10,988 bases of DNA from DATBLE01 sp046734415 (GTDB taxonomy: Bacteria > Actinomycetota > Thermoleophilia > Gaiellales > Gaiellaceae). The position numbers and the translations under genes are program-made. Below are positions 1 through 6,633 of the stretch, piece by piece. How positions within the stretch are numbered: position 1 is the stretch's first letter; each line of letters opens with the position of its first letter. The stretch covers positions 1 to 10,988 of the forward strand of contig JBKPRD010000187.1 in the NCBI GenBank assembly GCA_046734415.1, in the 5' to 3' direction. The notes beneath the pieces were generated by a model, which was not told the origin of the DNA, did not search any database, and worked only from the letters and a program-made list of their open reading frames with translations.

Positions 1-245
1 GGGTCGCGCGTCGGCGCGGGGATTGGCAGCGCCGGCGACTCGACCAGGATCGTCACCCGTGCGCCACGGCCGACGAGCGACTCGAGCGGCGCGCCCGCGA
101 GCGGGAAGCGCAGCGCGTCGCGGACGGCCGCGCCGACGTCCGCGATCGGCCGGTCGGGCGGCGGCGGCGGCGCGAGCACGACGGCGTCGTCCTCCGCGGA
201 GGCGACCACCATCCGCGAGCCGTACAGGATCGGAACCGTCCGCAA
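1..245 (-). CDS. LarA/DUF2088-like protein, N-terminal part (runs off the left edge)
   Basis: The minus-strand frame from a TTG at 245 is open to the window edge (81 codons). It begins LRTVPILYGSRMVV, passes an acidic patch and a run of five prolines, then reads FPLAGAPLESLVGRG followed by ARVTILVESPALPIPAPTRD. The arrangement 'A-L-x-x-P-L/I-G-x-P-x-L-x-x-L-V' and then a hydrophobic strand ending in 'P-x-P-x-T-R' is what the N-terminal domain of the LarA family (nickel-dependent lactate racemase, DUF2088) looks like; in that family the strand precedes the substrate and nickel-pincer cofactor region, which is not in the window. Actual substrate is unknown: many DUF2088 proteins are not lactate racemases. 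The TTG is chosen because it follows the stop of the GNAT gene by 4 bp; an in-frame ATG lies 11 codons further in. The tight spacing implies one transcript with the acetyltransferase. The family call rests on about 80 residues. Confidence 0.6.
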   Translation of the reverse strand, partial: MRTVPILYGSRMVVASAEDDAVVLAPPPPPDRPIADVGAAVRDALRFPLAGAPLESLVGRGARVTILVESPALPIPAPTRD

Positions 246-249
246 CGCC

Positions 250-1176
250 TTAGGGAATCGAGCGGTACACCCTGAGGAACGTGGGGCGGAAGCCGCGTTG
301 CGGCCAGAACCGGGACGCGAGCAGGTTCGTCATCCGCCAGTCCGTGATCATCGTCGGGTAGCCGTGCTCGTGCGCCCATGTGATCACGTGGTGGGTGAGC
401 GCGACGCCCACGCCCGAGCCACGTTCCGCGGGGCGGGTCGATGCCTGCGCGAGGTCGATCGAGTCCGCGGGCACGCGCAGGTCGGCTGGACGGCGGTAGA
501 GGAGGATTTGCCCGACGATGCGGCCGTCGCGCTCCGCGACGAAGTGCCGGTACGTCTCCCGGTTGTCCCAGGTGTCGGCCCAGTCGGCGAGGAGCGCCTC
601 CTTGTCATCCGGCTGTCCCCACCCGAAGCTCGGCGACGGGATCATCGACTCGCCCATGGCCCGGTCGAGCTCCGCCGCCGCGCCGATGTCGTCCGGCGTG
701 CTCTCCCTGATCGTTGCGCCGGCGTCGAACGCCGGACGCGGTGAAGTCTCCTGCGCGGCCAGAGCGGACGAGGCGCCGAAGGAGAGCCGGAACCACGGAT
801 CGACGAGCTCCGGCCTGTACGGGACGTAGACGAAATGGCGCGTCAGGCCGGCGTCGACCCAGGCTCCGGCCGCCGCGCCGTAGAGGTCGCGGGTCAGCTC
901 CGGCTCCCTGACCGCGTGGCCGGCGATGTAGCTCCAGACGTGCGGGCCGACGTGGTCCTCGCGCAGTCTGCCGACGAGGTACCCGACGACCTCGTCGCCC
1001 TCGAGCGCGACGACGCCCGGGAGCTCGTCGCGCTCCTTCTCGAGCTCCGCCGCGAAGTCGACGTCGCCCGGCAGGAGCGGCTCGGCCTTGCGGTGGCGGG
1101 CATGGCGCTCGGCGAGCAGGCGGACTGCGCCTTCGAGATGCTCGTCGTGGAACGGGACGATCGTCGGCCGGGCCAC
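250..1176 (-). CDS. Tandem-domain GNAT N-acetyltransferase
   Basis: A 308-residue protein with two GNAT folds in a row. The N-terminal half (about 1-140) starts ARPTIVPFHDEHLEGAVRLL and has the strand pair GVVALEGDEVVGYLVGRL but no clear acetyl-CoA loop, so it looks like a degenerate copy. The C-terminal half (about 153-308) starts TIRESTPDDIGAAAELDRAM, has FVAERDGRIVGQILLY (residues 212-227) and a proper motif A, STRPAERGSGVGVAL (246-260), where the R-G-S-G-V-G loop would bind the acetyl-CoA pyrophosphate; it ends with the usual N-x-x-A-x-x-F-W-x-x-x-G-F-R-P signature (284-298). Acyl acceptor unknown. Start: a GTG at 1176 gives the domain its normal N-terminus; an ATG further upstream (1284) would overlap polA by 89 bp and add non-homologous residues, so I reject it. 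No Shine-Dalgarno is seen. It is divergent from polA with only 19 bp between starts, and followed after 4 bp by the LarA-like gene. Confidence 0.85.
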   Translation of the reverse strand: MARPTIVPFHDEHLEGAVRLLAERHARHRKAEPLLPGDVDFAAELEKERDELPGVVALEGDEVVGYLVGRLREDHVGPHVWSYIAGHAVREPELTRDLYGAAAGAWVDAGLTRHFVYVPYRPELVDPWFRLSFGASSALAAQETSPRPAFDAGATIRESTPDDIGAAAELDRAMGESMIPSPSFGWGQPDDKEALLADWADTWDNRETYRHFVAERDGRIVGQILLYRRPADLRVPADSIDLAQASTRPAERGSGVGVALTHHVITWAHEHGYPTMITDWRMTNLLASRFWPQRGFRPTFLRVYRSIP

Positions 1177-1182
1177 GCGGCG

Positions 1183-1188
1183 TAGACT
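1183..1188 (+). promoter_or_regulatory. Probable -10 box of polA (TAGACT), leaderless arrangement
   Basis: TAGACT fits the T-A-n-n-n-T pattern of a housekeeping -10 box and ends 7 nt before the polA ATG at 1196, so the transcript would begin at or next to the A of the start codon. No Shine-Dalgarno precedes that ATG, which is consistent with leaderless translation. I cannot see a convincing -35 box near 1160-1166. The site lies in the 19-bp space between the divergent GNAT and polA starts. Confidence 0.4.
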
Positions 1189-1195
1189 CGCAGAG

Positions 1196-3766
1196 ATGTC
1201 CCCGAAGACGATGACAGGAGAGGAGCTGCAGCTCGACGACGCGCCCGCGCGCGACGCCGAGCTCTTCCTCGTCGACGGGAACAACCTCGCCTACCGTGCG
1301 TTCTTCGCGCTTCCTGAGGAGCTCGCGACGAGCGAGGGCTTCGCCACGAACGCGTTGCTCGGCTTCACGAACATGCTCTTCAAGCTCCTGACGGACTACC
1401 GGCCGAAGGGTGTCGCGGTCGCCTGGGACACGCGGCCCGTGCACCGCGCCGAGCTCTCGGAGACCTACAAGTCGGAGCGGCGGCCGATGCCGGACCTCCT
1501 GCGCGAGCAGTTCCCGTACTTCCGCCCGATCGTCGAGGCGTTCGGCTACCGCAACCTCGAGTTCGAGGGCTGGGAGGCGGACGACGTGATCGCGACACTC
1601 GCGACACGCGCCGACACCGCGGGGATCAGGACCTGCATCGTCTCGACCGACCGCGACGCCTTTCAGCTCGTCAGCGACAACGTCGTCCTGATGATGACCC
1701 CGCGCGGTGTCGCCGACGTGAATGTCTACACACCCGAGCGGGTCGAGGCCCGGCTCGGGATCACCGCGGACAAGGTGCCCGACTTCATCGGCCTGAAGGG
1801 TGACTCCTCCGACAACATCGAGGGCGTTCCGGGGATCGGCGACAAGACCGCCTCGCAGCTCGTCCAGAAGTACGACTCGCTCGAGGGCGTGCTCGAGCAC
1901 GTCGACGAGCTGACCCCGGCCCGCGCGAAGGCGATCCGCGAGCACGCGGAGCAGGCGCGCAACTCGAAGGAGCTCGCGACCATGCGCCGCGACCTCGACA
2001 TCGACTGCGACCCGTCGGAGCTCGTGCTCGCGCCGCCGGATCGCTCGCAGCTGACCGAGATGTTCCGCCGCTTCGAGTTCCGCGGCCTGCTCCAGCGCGT
2101 CGACCTCCTGGACGCCGCCCTCCCGGCGTCCGCCCCGCGCGAGGTCGAGGGCGAGGAACTCCCATGGCGCGAAGAATCCGAGCCAAGTAACAGTCTGTTA
2201 CAAGGCGCGGAAGGGTACGCCGTGGACGGCGAAAGGGCTGCTCTCGCGCGAAACGGCGAGGCCGTCGTCTTCCCCAGGCCAAGTAACAGTCTGTTACAAG
2301 GCGGGCAGTTCGTCGTGCACGACGCAAAGGGGCTGCGCGTCGCCGCGCGGGACGACACGCTGCTGGCGGCGTACCTGATCGAGCCCGGGCGGGCATCCTA
2401 CGAGCTCGACGACCTCGCGGCGGAGTACGGGGTCGGGGTCAGGCCGTCACCCGAGGCGGACGAGGAGACGACGGCGCTGATCCGGCGCGCGGTTCTGCCT
2501 CCCCGGCTGATCTCCCAGATGCGCGCGCGCCTGCTCGAGCGCGGGAACCTGGAGCTCTACGAGACGATCGAGCTGCCGCTCAGCCCGGTGCTCGCGGACA
2601 TGGAGGACACCGGCGTCCCGATCGACACCTACCGGATGGGCGAGATCACCGCCCGCCTGCAGGACCGCGTCGAGGAGCTCGAGTCGAAGGCGTACGAGCT
2701 CGCGGGCGAGGAGTTCATGCTCGGCTCGACCCAGCAGGTGGCGCGGATCCTGTTCGAGAAGCTCCAGCTCACGCCCGGCCGCAAGGGGAAGACGGGGTAC
2801 TCGACCGACACGCGCGTCCTGCGCACGATCCGCGGCGAGCACGAGATCGTCGGCGTGATCGAGGAGTGGCGCGAGCTCACGAAGCTGATCAACACCTACC
2901 TCGGCCCGTTGCCGGCCCTTATCGGCGCGGACGGCCGCCTGCATACGACGTTCAACCAGGCGGTCGCCGCCACCGGCCGGCTCTCGACCTCGAACCCGAA
3001 CCTCCAGGCGATCCCGATCCGCACGGAGCTCGGCCGCGAGATCCGCTCGGCCTTCGTCGCCGAGGCAGGCCACAAGCTCGTCTCGGCCGACTACTCGCAG
3101 ATCGAGCTCCGCATCCTCGCGCACGTCTCCGGCGAGCCGAAGCTTCGAGACGCTTTCGAGCGCCGCGAGGACATCCACACGGCGACCGCGGCCGAGGTGC
3201 TCGGCGTCGAGCCGGCGAAGCTGACGAAGGGCGAGCGCTCGATCGCGAAGATGATCAACTTCGGGATCGTCTACGGGATCTCGGCGTTCGGGCTCTCCGA
3301 GAACCTGGAGATCCCGCGCGAGCAGGCGCAGGAGTACATCGACGCCTACCTCGCCCGCTTCCCGCACGTGCAGGACTTCATCGCGCGCACGATCGAGGAG
3401 GCGACCCGCGACGGCTATGTGACGAGCCTGCTCGGCCGCCGCCGCCCCGTCCCGGAGATCCGCGCCTCCAGCCGCCAGACCCGCTCGCTCGGCGAGCGCC
3501 TCGCCGTCAACTTCGTCATGCAGGGCTCGAACGCCGACATCATCAAGCTGGCGATGATCCGTATCCACCAGCGGCTCAGGGATGAGGGCCGCGGCGCCCG
3601 GCTCGTCCTGCAGGTGCACGACGAGCTCCTGCTCGAGGCGCCCGACGCCGAGGTCGGGGCCGTCAAGGACCTCGTCCGCGAGGAAATGTGCGGCGCGTAC
3701 GAGCTCGATCCCCCGCTCGCGGTCGACGTGGGCGCGGGCGCCGACTGGCACGAAGCCAAGAGCTGA
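1196..3766 (+). CDS. polA: DNA polymerase I
   Basis: An 856-residue family A DNA polymerase for repair synthesis and Okazaki fragment processing. The N-terminal 5' nuclease domain (about 15-300) shows LFLVDGNNLAYRAFFALP, EGWEADDVIATLA, STDRDAFQLV and the helix-hairpin-helix region GLKGDSSDNIEGVPGIGDKTA, with the metal-binding aspartates in place. The middle domain (about 340-430) has the fold signature DTLLAAYLIEP followed by YELDDLAAEYGV but lacks the D-x-E and other acidic residues of an active 3'-5' exonuclease, so proofreading is probably absent, as in Taq and mycobacterial PolA. The polymerase domain has TGRLSTSNPNLQAIP, motif A DYSQIELR (catalytic D632), the finger helix RSIAKMINFGIVYG and motif C with H808-D809-E810. 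Start: ATG 1196 with a -10 box just upstream; ATG 1211 is an alternative that also leaves the nuclease domain whole. Two identical palindromic inserts encoding PSNSLLQG lie at residues 330-337 and 362-369. The order polA then rpsA-coaE is the actinobacterial one, though a 2.9-kb stretch separates them here. Confidence 0.98.
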   Translation: MSPKTMTGEELQLDDAPARDAELFLVDGNNLAYRAFFALPEELATSEGFATNALLGFTNMLFKLLTDYRPKGVAVAWDTRPVHRAELSETYKSERRPMPDLLREQFPYFRPIVEAFGYRNLEFEGWEADDVIATLATRADTAGIRTCIVSTDRDAFQLVSDNVVLMMTPRGVADVNVYTPERVEARLGITADKVPDFIGLKGDSSDNIEGVPGIGDKTASQLVQKYDSLEGVLEHVDELTPARAKAIREHAEQARNSKELATMRRDLDIDCDPSELVLAPPDRSQLTEMFRRFEFRGLLQRVDLLDAALPASAPREVEGEELPWREESEPSNSLLQGAEGYAVDGERAALARNGEAVVFPRPSNSLLQGGQFVVHDAKGLRVAARDDTLLAAYLIEPGRASYELDDLAAEYGVGVRPSPEADEETTALIRRAVLPPRLISQMRARLLERGNLELYETIELPLSPVLADMEDTGVPIDTYRMGEITARLQDRVEELESKAYELAGEEFMLGSTQQVARILFEKLQLTPGRKGKTGYSTDTRVLRTIRGEHEIVGVIEEWRELTKLINTYLGPLPALIGADGRLHTTFNQAVAATGRLSTSNPNLQAIPIRTELGREIRSAFVAEAGHKLVSADYSQIELRILAHVSGEPKLRDAFERREDIHTATAAEVLGVEPAKLTKGERSIAKMINFGIVYGISAFGLSENLEIPREQAQEYIDAYLARFPHVQDFIARTIEEATRDGYVTSLLGRRRPVPEIRASSRQTRSLGERLAVNFVMQGSNADIIKLAMIRIHQRLRDEGRGARLVLQVHDELLLEAPDAEVGAVKDLVREEMCGAYELDPPLAVDVGAGADWHEAKS
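2182..2206. repeat. Palindromic coding insert, copy 1, in polA
   Basis: A 25-bp imperfect palindrome. The core is a perfect inverted repeat GTAACAG-T-CTGTTAC (2187-2201), flanked on each side by AA (mismatched, A against A) and then GCC/GGC. It is read in the polA frame as PSNSLLQG (residues 330-337). It uses TTA and AGT codons, unlike the very GC-rich codons around it, and lies in the linker after the 5' nuclease domain, where extra residues would be tolerated. An identical copy lies 96 bp downstream; the identity covers 26 bp (to 2207). Confidence 0.85.
2278..2302. repeat. Palindromic coding insert, copy 2, in polA
   Basis: Base-for-base identical to copy 1 over 26 bp (2278-2303) and again read as PSNSLLQG (residues 362-369), because the two copies are spaced by 96 bp, a multiple of three. 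The sequences on either side of the two copies do not resemble each other, so this is not a duplication of a longer segment; the copies look separately placed. This copy falls where the shrunken 3'-5' exonuclease-like domain moves from the strand GEAVVFP to FVVHDAKGLR. Confidence 0.85.
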
Positions 3767-3823
3767 CCGAAAACAGAAGTAAGCCGCAGGCCTTGACCCC
3801 TGTGGAAAACGGGTTCAACATGG

Positions 3824-3875
3824 ACCCTCCACTCTCGACAACCGGGAGAAAAGGGGGGTGCCAATGGGATAGGGG
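3824..3875 (+). promoter_or_regulatory. Two-tier hairpin overlapping a possible G-quadruplex
   Basis: ACCCTCC (3824-3830) can pair with GGGGGGT (3853-3859), and inside it CTCTC (3832-3836) with GGGAG (3844-3848), leaving a 7-nt loop GACAACC and an AAAA bulge (3849-3852). The same strand also has four G-runs (3844-3846, 3853-3858, 3866-3868, 3872-3875) with linkers of 6, 7 and 3 nt, which fits the usual G-quadruplex pattern. The two folds compete for the same guanines, so the element could be a two-state switch. Function is inference; the pairings are direct readings. Confidence 0.45.
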
Positions 3876-3914
3876 CTTTCGCGGGGCGCGATGCTCCCGG
3901 CGGTCGCCGCGACG

Positions 3915-3947
3915 ATTGCCGATGTCGGCATCGGGCGGCTTCGCAAT
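3915..3947 (+). promoter_or_regulatory. Nested hairpin in the leader
   Basis: CCGATG (3919-3924) and CATCGG (3929-3934) form a 6-bp stem closed by a TCGG tetraloop. As an alternative using C3919, ATTGC (3915-3919) can pair with GCAAT (3943-3947) around it. There is no T-run afterwards, so this is not a classical terminator. It adds to the picture of a folded leader upstream of the beta-helix gene. Confidence 0.4.
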
Positions 3948-4047
3948 GTCCTCTGCAACCCGCCACTGGAAAACGGCCCCTCAAAGGAGGTCGTGATTCC
4001 GTACTGAGAGCGGTTCAGCATCGATTTCAAGGCAGGCACACAGGGAG

Positions 4048-4054
4048 AAGGAGG
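4048..4054 (+). promoter_or_regulatory. Ribosome binding site of the beta-helix gene (AAGGAGG)
   Basis: AAGGAGG lies 10 nt before the ATG at 4065 and fixes that start, which also gives a clean signal peptide. A strong Shine-Dalgarno contrasts with polA, rpsA and the RHH gene in this window, which have none. Confidence 0.8.
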
Positions 4055-4064
4055 CGAGGTTCAA

Positions 4065-6614
4065 ATGCGAACCAGGAGGCTCTGGCAAGTCGTAACCTTT
4101 TTGGCGGCCGCCGCGACGATGCTGATGCTGGCGGCGGGCGGCTCTGCGAAGTCGCTTGCGACCTTCACGGTCGGAAACGGGACGCAGTTGGATGCGGCGC
4201 TGGGGTTGGTGAGCCCGGGCGATACGATCGTGTTGAAGCCGGGGACGTATTTCACGGCGGATGCGTCGATTCCGCCGATCGGGTTCCAGATCAGCGTCCC
4301 GAACGTGACGATTCGAGGGAACACGTCGGGCAGTAGCTGTTCGGCGACGGCGAAGACGATCGTCGACGGTGACAATCCGCCGGCGACGGGTCCCGGGCAT
4401 GTCGGGTGGGTGTTCACGGTCACGGCGGACAACATCCAGTTCAAGTGCTTCACGATGCGCTACGGCACCGCCGGGATCGTCACCGACGGATTCGACGGGC
4501 TCAACGTGCAGAACATGAGATTCGTCGGCAACGGCCGCGACACGAGCCTGGGTGCGCCCTTCGGCGACGCAATCTGGGTTCGAGACGGCAACGACGTGAG
4601 GGTCAACGCCAACACGTTCAGCGGGATGGGCTTCGACGGGATCGAGAGCGACGTCAACTTCAACTCGAGCAACGACGGCTGGAAGGTGAAGAAGAACACG
4701 TTCACGAACATCCACAACAGCTGCATCGACATGTCGCACAACACGAACGCGATCCTCGGCGAGCTCGTCTCCGGGAAGCCGAAGAACGGGAACAGCTGCA
4801 GTGTGTCGGGCACGGCCGGGGTGACCGACGCGATCGTGGTCGACGACGGCGGCGTCGCCGGTCCGAACCAGATCTATGCGAACACGGTCACGAATGCATG
4901 GCTCGACTGCTACTTCGTGCGCGGTAACTCCGCGAAGTTCCTGTTGAACACCTGCGTGACCTCCCAACACGGCATGGGTGCGTCCCTGATCGGCGACAAC
5001 ATCACGTCCGATCTGTTTACGACGACGCTCTCCTCGGGAGGCACGCACGGCAACTGCGTCACTGCGGTCGGCGACAACCTGAAGCTGACGAACACGAAGT
5101 GCGGTGCGACCCGCGACAGCGGGATCGTTGTCAACGGCCTCAACGCGGTGGTCACGAACGCAGAGGTGCGGCAGGCGGCAGCCTCGTGCTTCCTGTCCTT
5201 CGGCGACAACCAGGTGTGGACACAGGCCACCTGCGGGCAGGTCAACGGCCCGTTCGGGCTCGTCGCCACCGGTGACGGGTCCACGTTCACGAACGTCTCG
5301 ATCGGAGACGCGGTCTCGACCTGTTTCGAGGCCGCCGGTCCCAATCAGGTCTGGACGACGATCAAGTGCCACGGTTCGAGCAACGGCGCAGGGATCGTCG
5401 TCACCTTTGACAACGTCACCGTCGACGGGTTCGACTTCGGCAGCATGTACACCGGCTGCGCGCAGGCGGCAGCCGGGGCGGCGGACGTGACCTTCAAGAA
5501 CGGCCATTGCGCACGCGTCCTGCAAGGCCCCGGCGTGATCGGGTTCGACGACGGCCTGGTGATCAACACGGTCGTTGTCGAGGCGGCGTTGGGCACCTGC
5601 TTCGCCTTCCTCAACGCCGGCAACGCGATCGACGGCACGCTGAAGAACTCGACCGGTGCGAGCTGCGGCACCGGCGCGGCATCGGGCGAAGGCATCGCGT
5701 GGGAAGGCACCGGAACGAACGTGATCAGCGGGAACGACATCGAGAAGACGGCGTCGGCGAGCCTGGGCGTGAGCGCCCTCGGCGGCGACTACACGATCAC
5801 GAACAACAAGTTCCACGACGCGCAGTTCGCCAGTTGCGTCAGGATCATCACCCCGGACACCCTGACGTTCACCGGGAACAAGGCACAGATGTGCTACGAC
5901 GGGGCGTTCGACATACACGTCGACCTGAACCCCATCGTCAACTCGAACATCGGGAACGACGCCAGCGGGCTCCTCGGCGGTGCGACGATGTACGTCGAGT
6001 GCGACTCGGACTGCAGCGGCACCCAGGTGAACCTCAACCAGCTGGACGGCGGCGGGAACGAGCGGGACGGGCTGTTCTTCTTCGACAACTCCGGCGGTAC
6101 CGGGGCGACGATCTCGGGGAACAAGATCACGAACATGCAGGGCACCGGCCTCGAGGTTCAGGGCGGCAGCGCCACGCTGTCGAACAACGCCGTGCTGAAC
6201 TCGAGCGACGTGGACGACCTGTTCGGGATCTTCCTGAACAGCGACGACAACATCTTGACCGGCTCGGACGTCTCGGGCGGCTACGACAACGGGATCGAGG
6301 TGGCCGGCGACAACAACGTCGTCGCCAGCAACAACAGCCACGACAACGGCGAGGACGGCATCCACATTGCCGCGACCGCCGACTTGACCGAGGTGACGAG
6401 CAACCAGACGAAGAACAACGCCGGTGAGGGCCTCGAGGACGACGGAACGAACACGGCGCTCACCAGCAACACGTCGTCGGGGAACCGGCAGGACTGCGCC
6501 GGCACCGACGCGACGTTCGTCGACGGCGGCGGCAACGCCTGCGCCGACGGCACGTTCTTCACCGACCCGGGGGTGATCACCGCCCCGGTCCGCAGGCACC
6601 ACCGGACCAGGTAA
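4065..6614 (+). CDS. Secreted right-handed parallel beta-helix repeat protein
   Basis: An 849-residue protein with a Sec signal peptide: basic start MRTRRLW, a hydrophobic stretch to about residue 24, and a probable cleavage after GGSA (28). The first turn, FTVGNGTQLDAALGLVSPGD followed by TIVLKPGTYF, is the usual N-terminal cap of pectate-lyase-like and NosD-like beta-helices. The rest is short strands rich in N, G, T and V with N-x-F/I and G-I-x-V turns (for example NTFSGMGFDGIESD, ISGNKITNMQGTGLEVQGG, DNGIEVAGDNNVVASNNSHDNGEDGIHIA), consistent with PbH1-type coils of about 22-23 residues. The centre (282-534) has a regular cysteine pattern, listed separately. The C-terminus ends in a basic tail, RRHHRTR, with no LPXTG motif and no membrane segment, so it is probably released or held on the wall by charge. 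No catalytic residues of a pectate lyase can be assigned; polysaccharide binding or cleavage, or a structural role, are possible. It is monocistronic: own leader before it and a strong terminator after it. Confidence 0.85.
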   Translation: MRTRRLWQVVTFLAAAATMLMLAAGGSAKSLATFTVGNGTQLDAALGLVSPGDTIVLKPGTYFTADASIPPIGFQISVPNVTIRGNTSGSSCSATAKTIVDGDNPPATGPGHVGWVFTVTADNIQFKCFTMRYGTAGIVTDGFDGLNVQNMRFVGNGRDTSLGAPFGDAIWVRDGNDVRVNANTFSGMGFDGIESDVNFNSSNDGWKVKKNTFTNIHNSCIDMSHNTNAILGELVSGKPKNGNSCSVSGTAGVTDAIVVDDGGVAGPNQIYANTVTNAWLDCYFVRGNSAKFLLNTCVTSQHGMGASLIGDNITSDLFTTTLSSGGTHGNCVTAVGDNLKLTNTKCGATRDSGIVVNGLNAVVTNAEVRQAAASCFLSFGDNQVWTQATCGQVNGPFGLVATGDGSTFTNVSIGDAVSTCFEAAGPNQVWTTIKCHGSSNGAGIVVTFDNVTVDGFDFGSMYTGCAQAAAGAADVTFKNGHCARVLQGPGVIGFDDGLVINTVVVEAALGTCFAFLNAGNAIDGTLKNSTGASCGTGAASGEGIAWEGTGTNVISGNDIEKTASASLGVSALGGDYTITNNKFHDAQFASCVRIITPDTLTFTGNKAQMCYDGAFDIHVDLNPIVNSNIGNDASGLLGGATMYVECDSDCSGTQVNLNQLDGGGNERDGLFFFDNSGGTGATISGNKITNMQGTGLEVQGGSATLSNNAVLNSSDVDDLFGIFLNSDDNILTGSDVSGGYDNGIEVAGDNNVVASNNSHDNGEDGIHIAATADLTEVTSNQTKNNAGEGLEDDGTNTALTSNTSSGNRQDCAGTDATFVDGGGNACADGTFFTDPGVITAPVRRHHRTR
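4908..5666 (+). repeat. Six degenerate coding repeats with C-X14-C pattern (Cys ladder) in the beta-helix
   Basis: Cysteines recur at residues 282, 331, 375, 420, 465 and 512 (spacing 44-49), each with a partner at 297, 346, 390, 435, 482 and 534. In the first four repeats the distance is exactly 15. Aligned repeat starts read DCYFVRGNSAKFLLNTC, NCVTAVGDNLKLTNTKC, SCFLSFGDNQVWTQATC and TCFEAAGPNQVWTTIKC, followed by a G-I-V-V/G-L-V-A strand. A period of about 45 residues fits two helix turns per repeat, so the cysteines should stack along one face and could form disulfides outside the cell. Confidence 0.7.
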
Positions 6615-6633
6615 GCAGGCAACTCCCGTTACG

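Larger units (their letters stand above)
3767..4064 (+). other. 298-bp non-coding interval: probable structured 5' leader of the beta-helix gene
   Basis: I see no credible gene here; an open frame from ATG 3820 has no ribosome binding site and no recognisable product. The interval is instead rich in foldable sequence: a two-tier hairpin and overlapping G-runs (3824-3875), a nested hairpin around 3915-3947, a small hairpin holding a Shine-Dalgarno-like sequence (3979-3991), and finally the real ribosome binding site. The 10-mer TGGAAAACGG occurs twice (3803-3812 and 3967-3976), bracketing the structured part. A TTGACC at 3793-3798 could be a -35 box, but the matching -10 is poor. The layout suggests a long regulated mRNA leader. 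I do not recognise a known riboswitch class, and an end-of-polA terminator is not evident. Confidence 0.5.

Noticed and set aside
2182..2303. CRISPR-like or tandem repeat array in polA
   Set aside because: Only two copies, palindromic and read in frame within a conserved gene, with no cas genes nearby.
2447..3751. A 434-codon minus-strand frame opposite polA
   Set aside because: It mirrors the polymerase domain codons and has no recognisable fold; polA is certain.
3831..3977. Cobalamin riboswitch
   Set aside because: CCCGCCACTGG (3959-3969) looks like the conserved CCCGCCACTG segment, but the expected GGTG-x-x-A-x-TCC core at the right distance is absent and no matching 3' AGCCAGGAGACC-like box follows.
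3820..3996. A small gene starting at ATG 3820 in the leader
   Set aside because: No ribosome binding site, atypical composition, and it runs straight through the hairpins; more likely untranslated.
3981..6602. An 873-codon open frame on the minus strand opposite the beta-helix gene
   Set aside because: Its product is a low-complexity run rich in V, R, D and A with no domain, typical of a high-GC shadow; the plus strand has a signal peptide, ribosome binding site, repeats and terminator.
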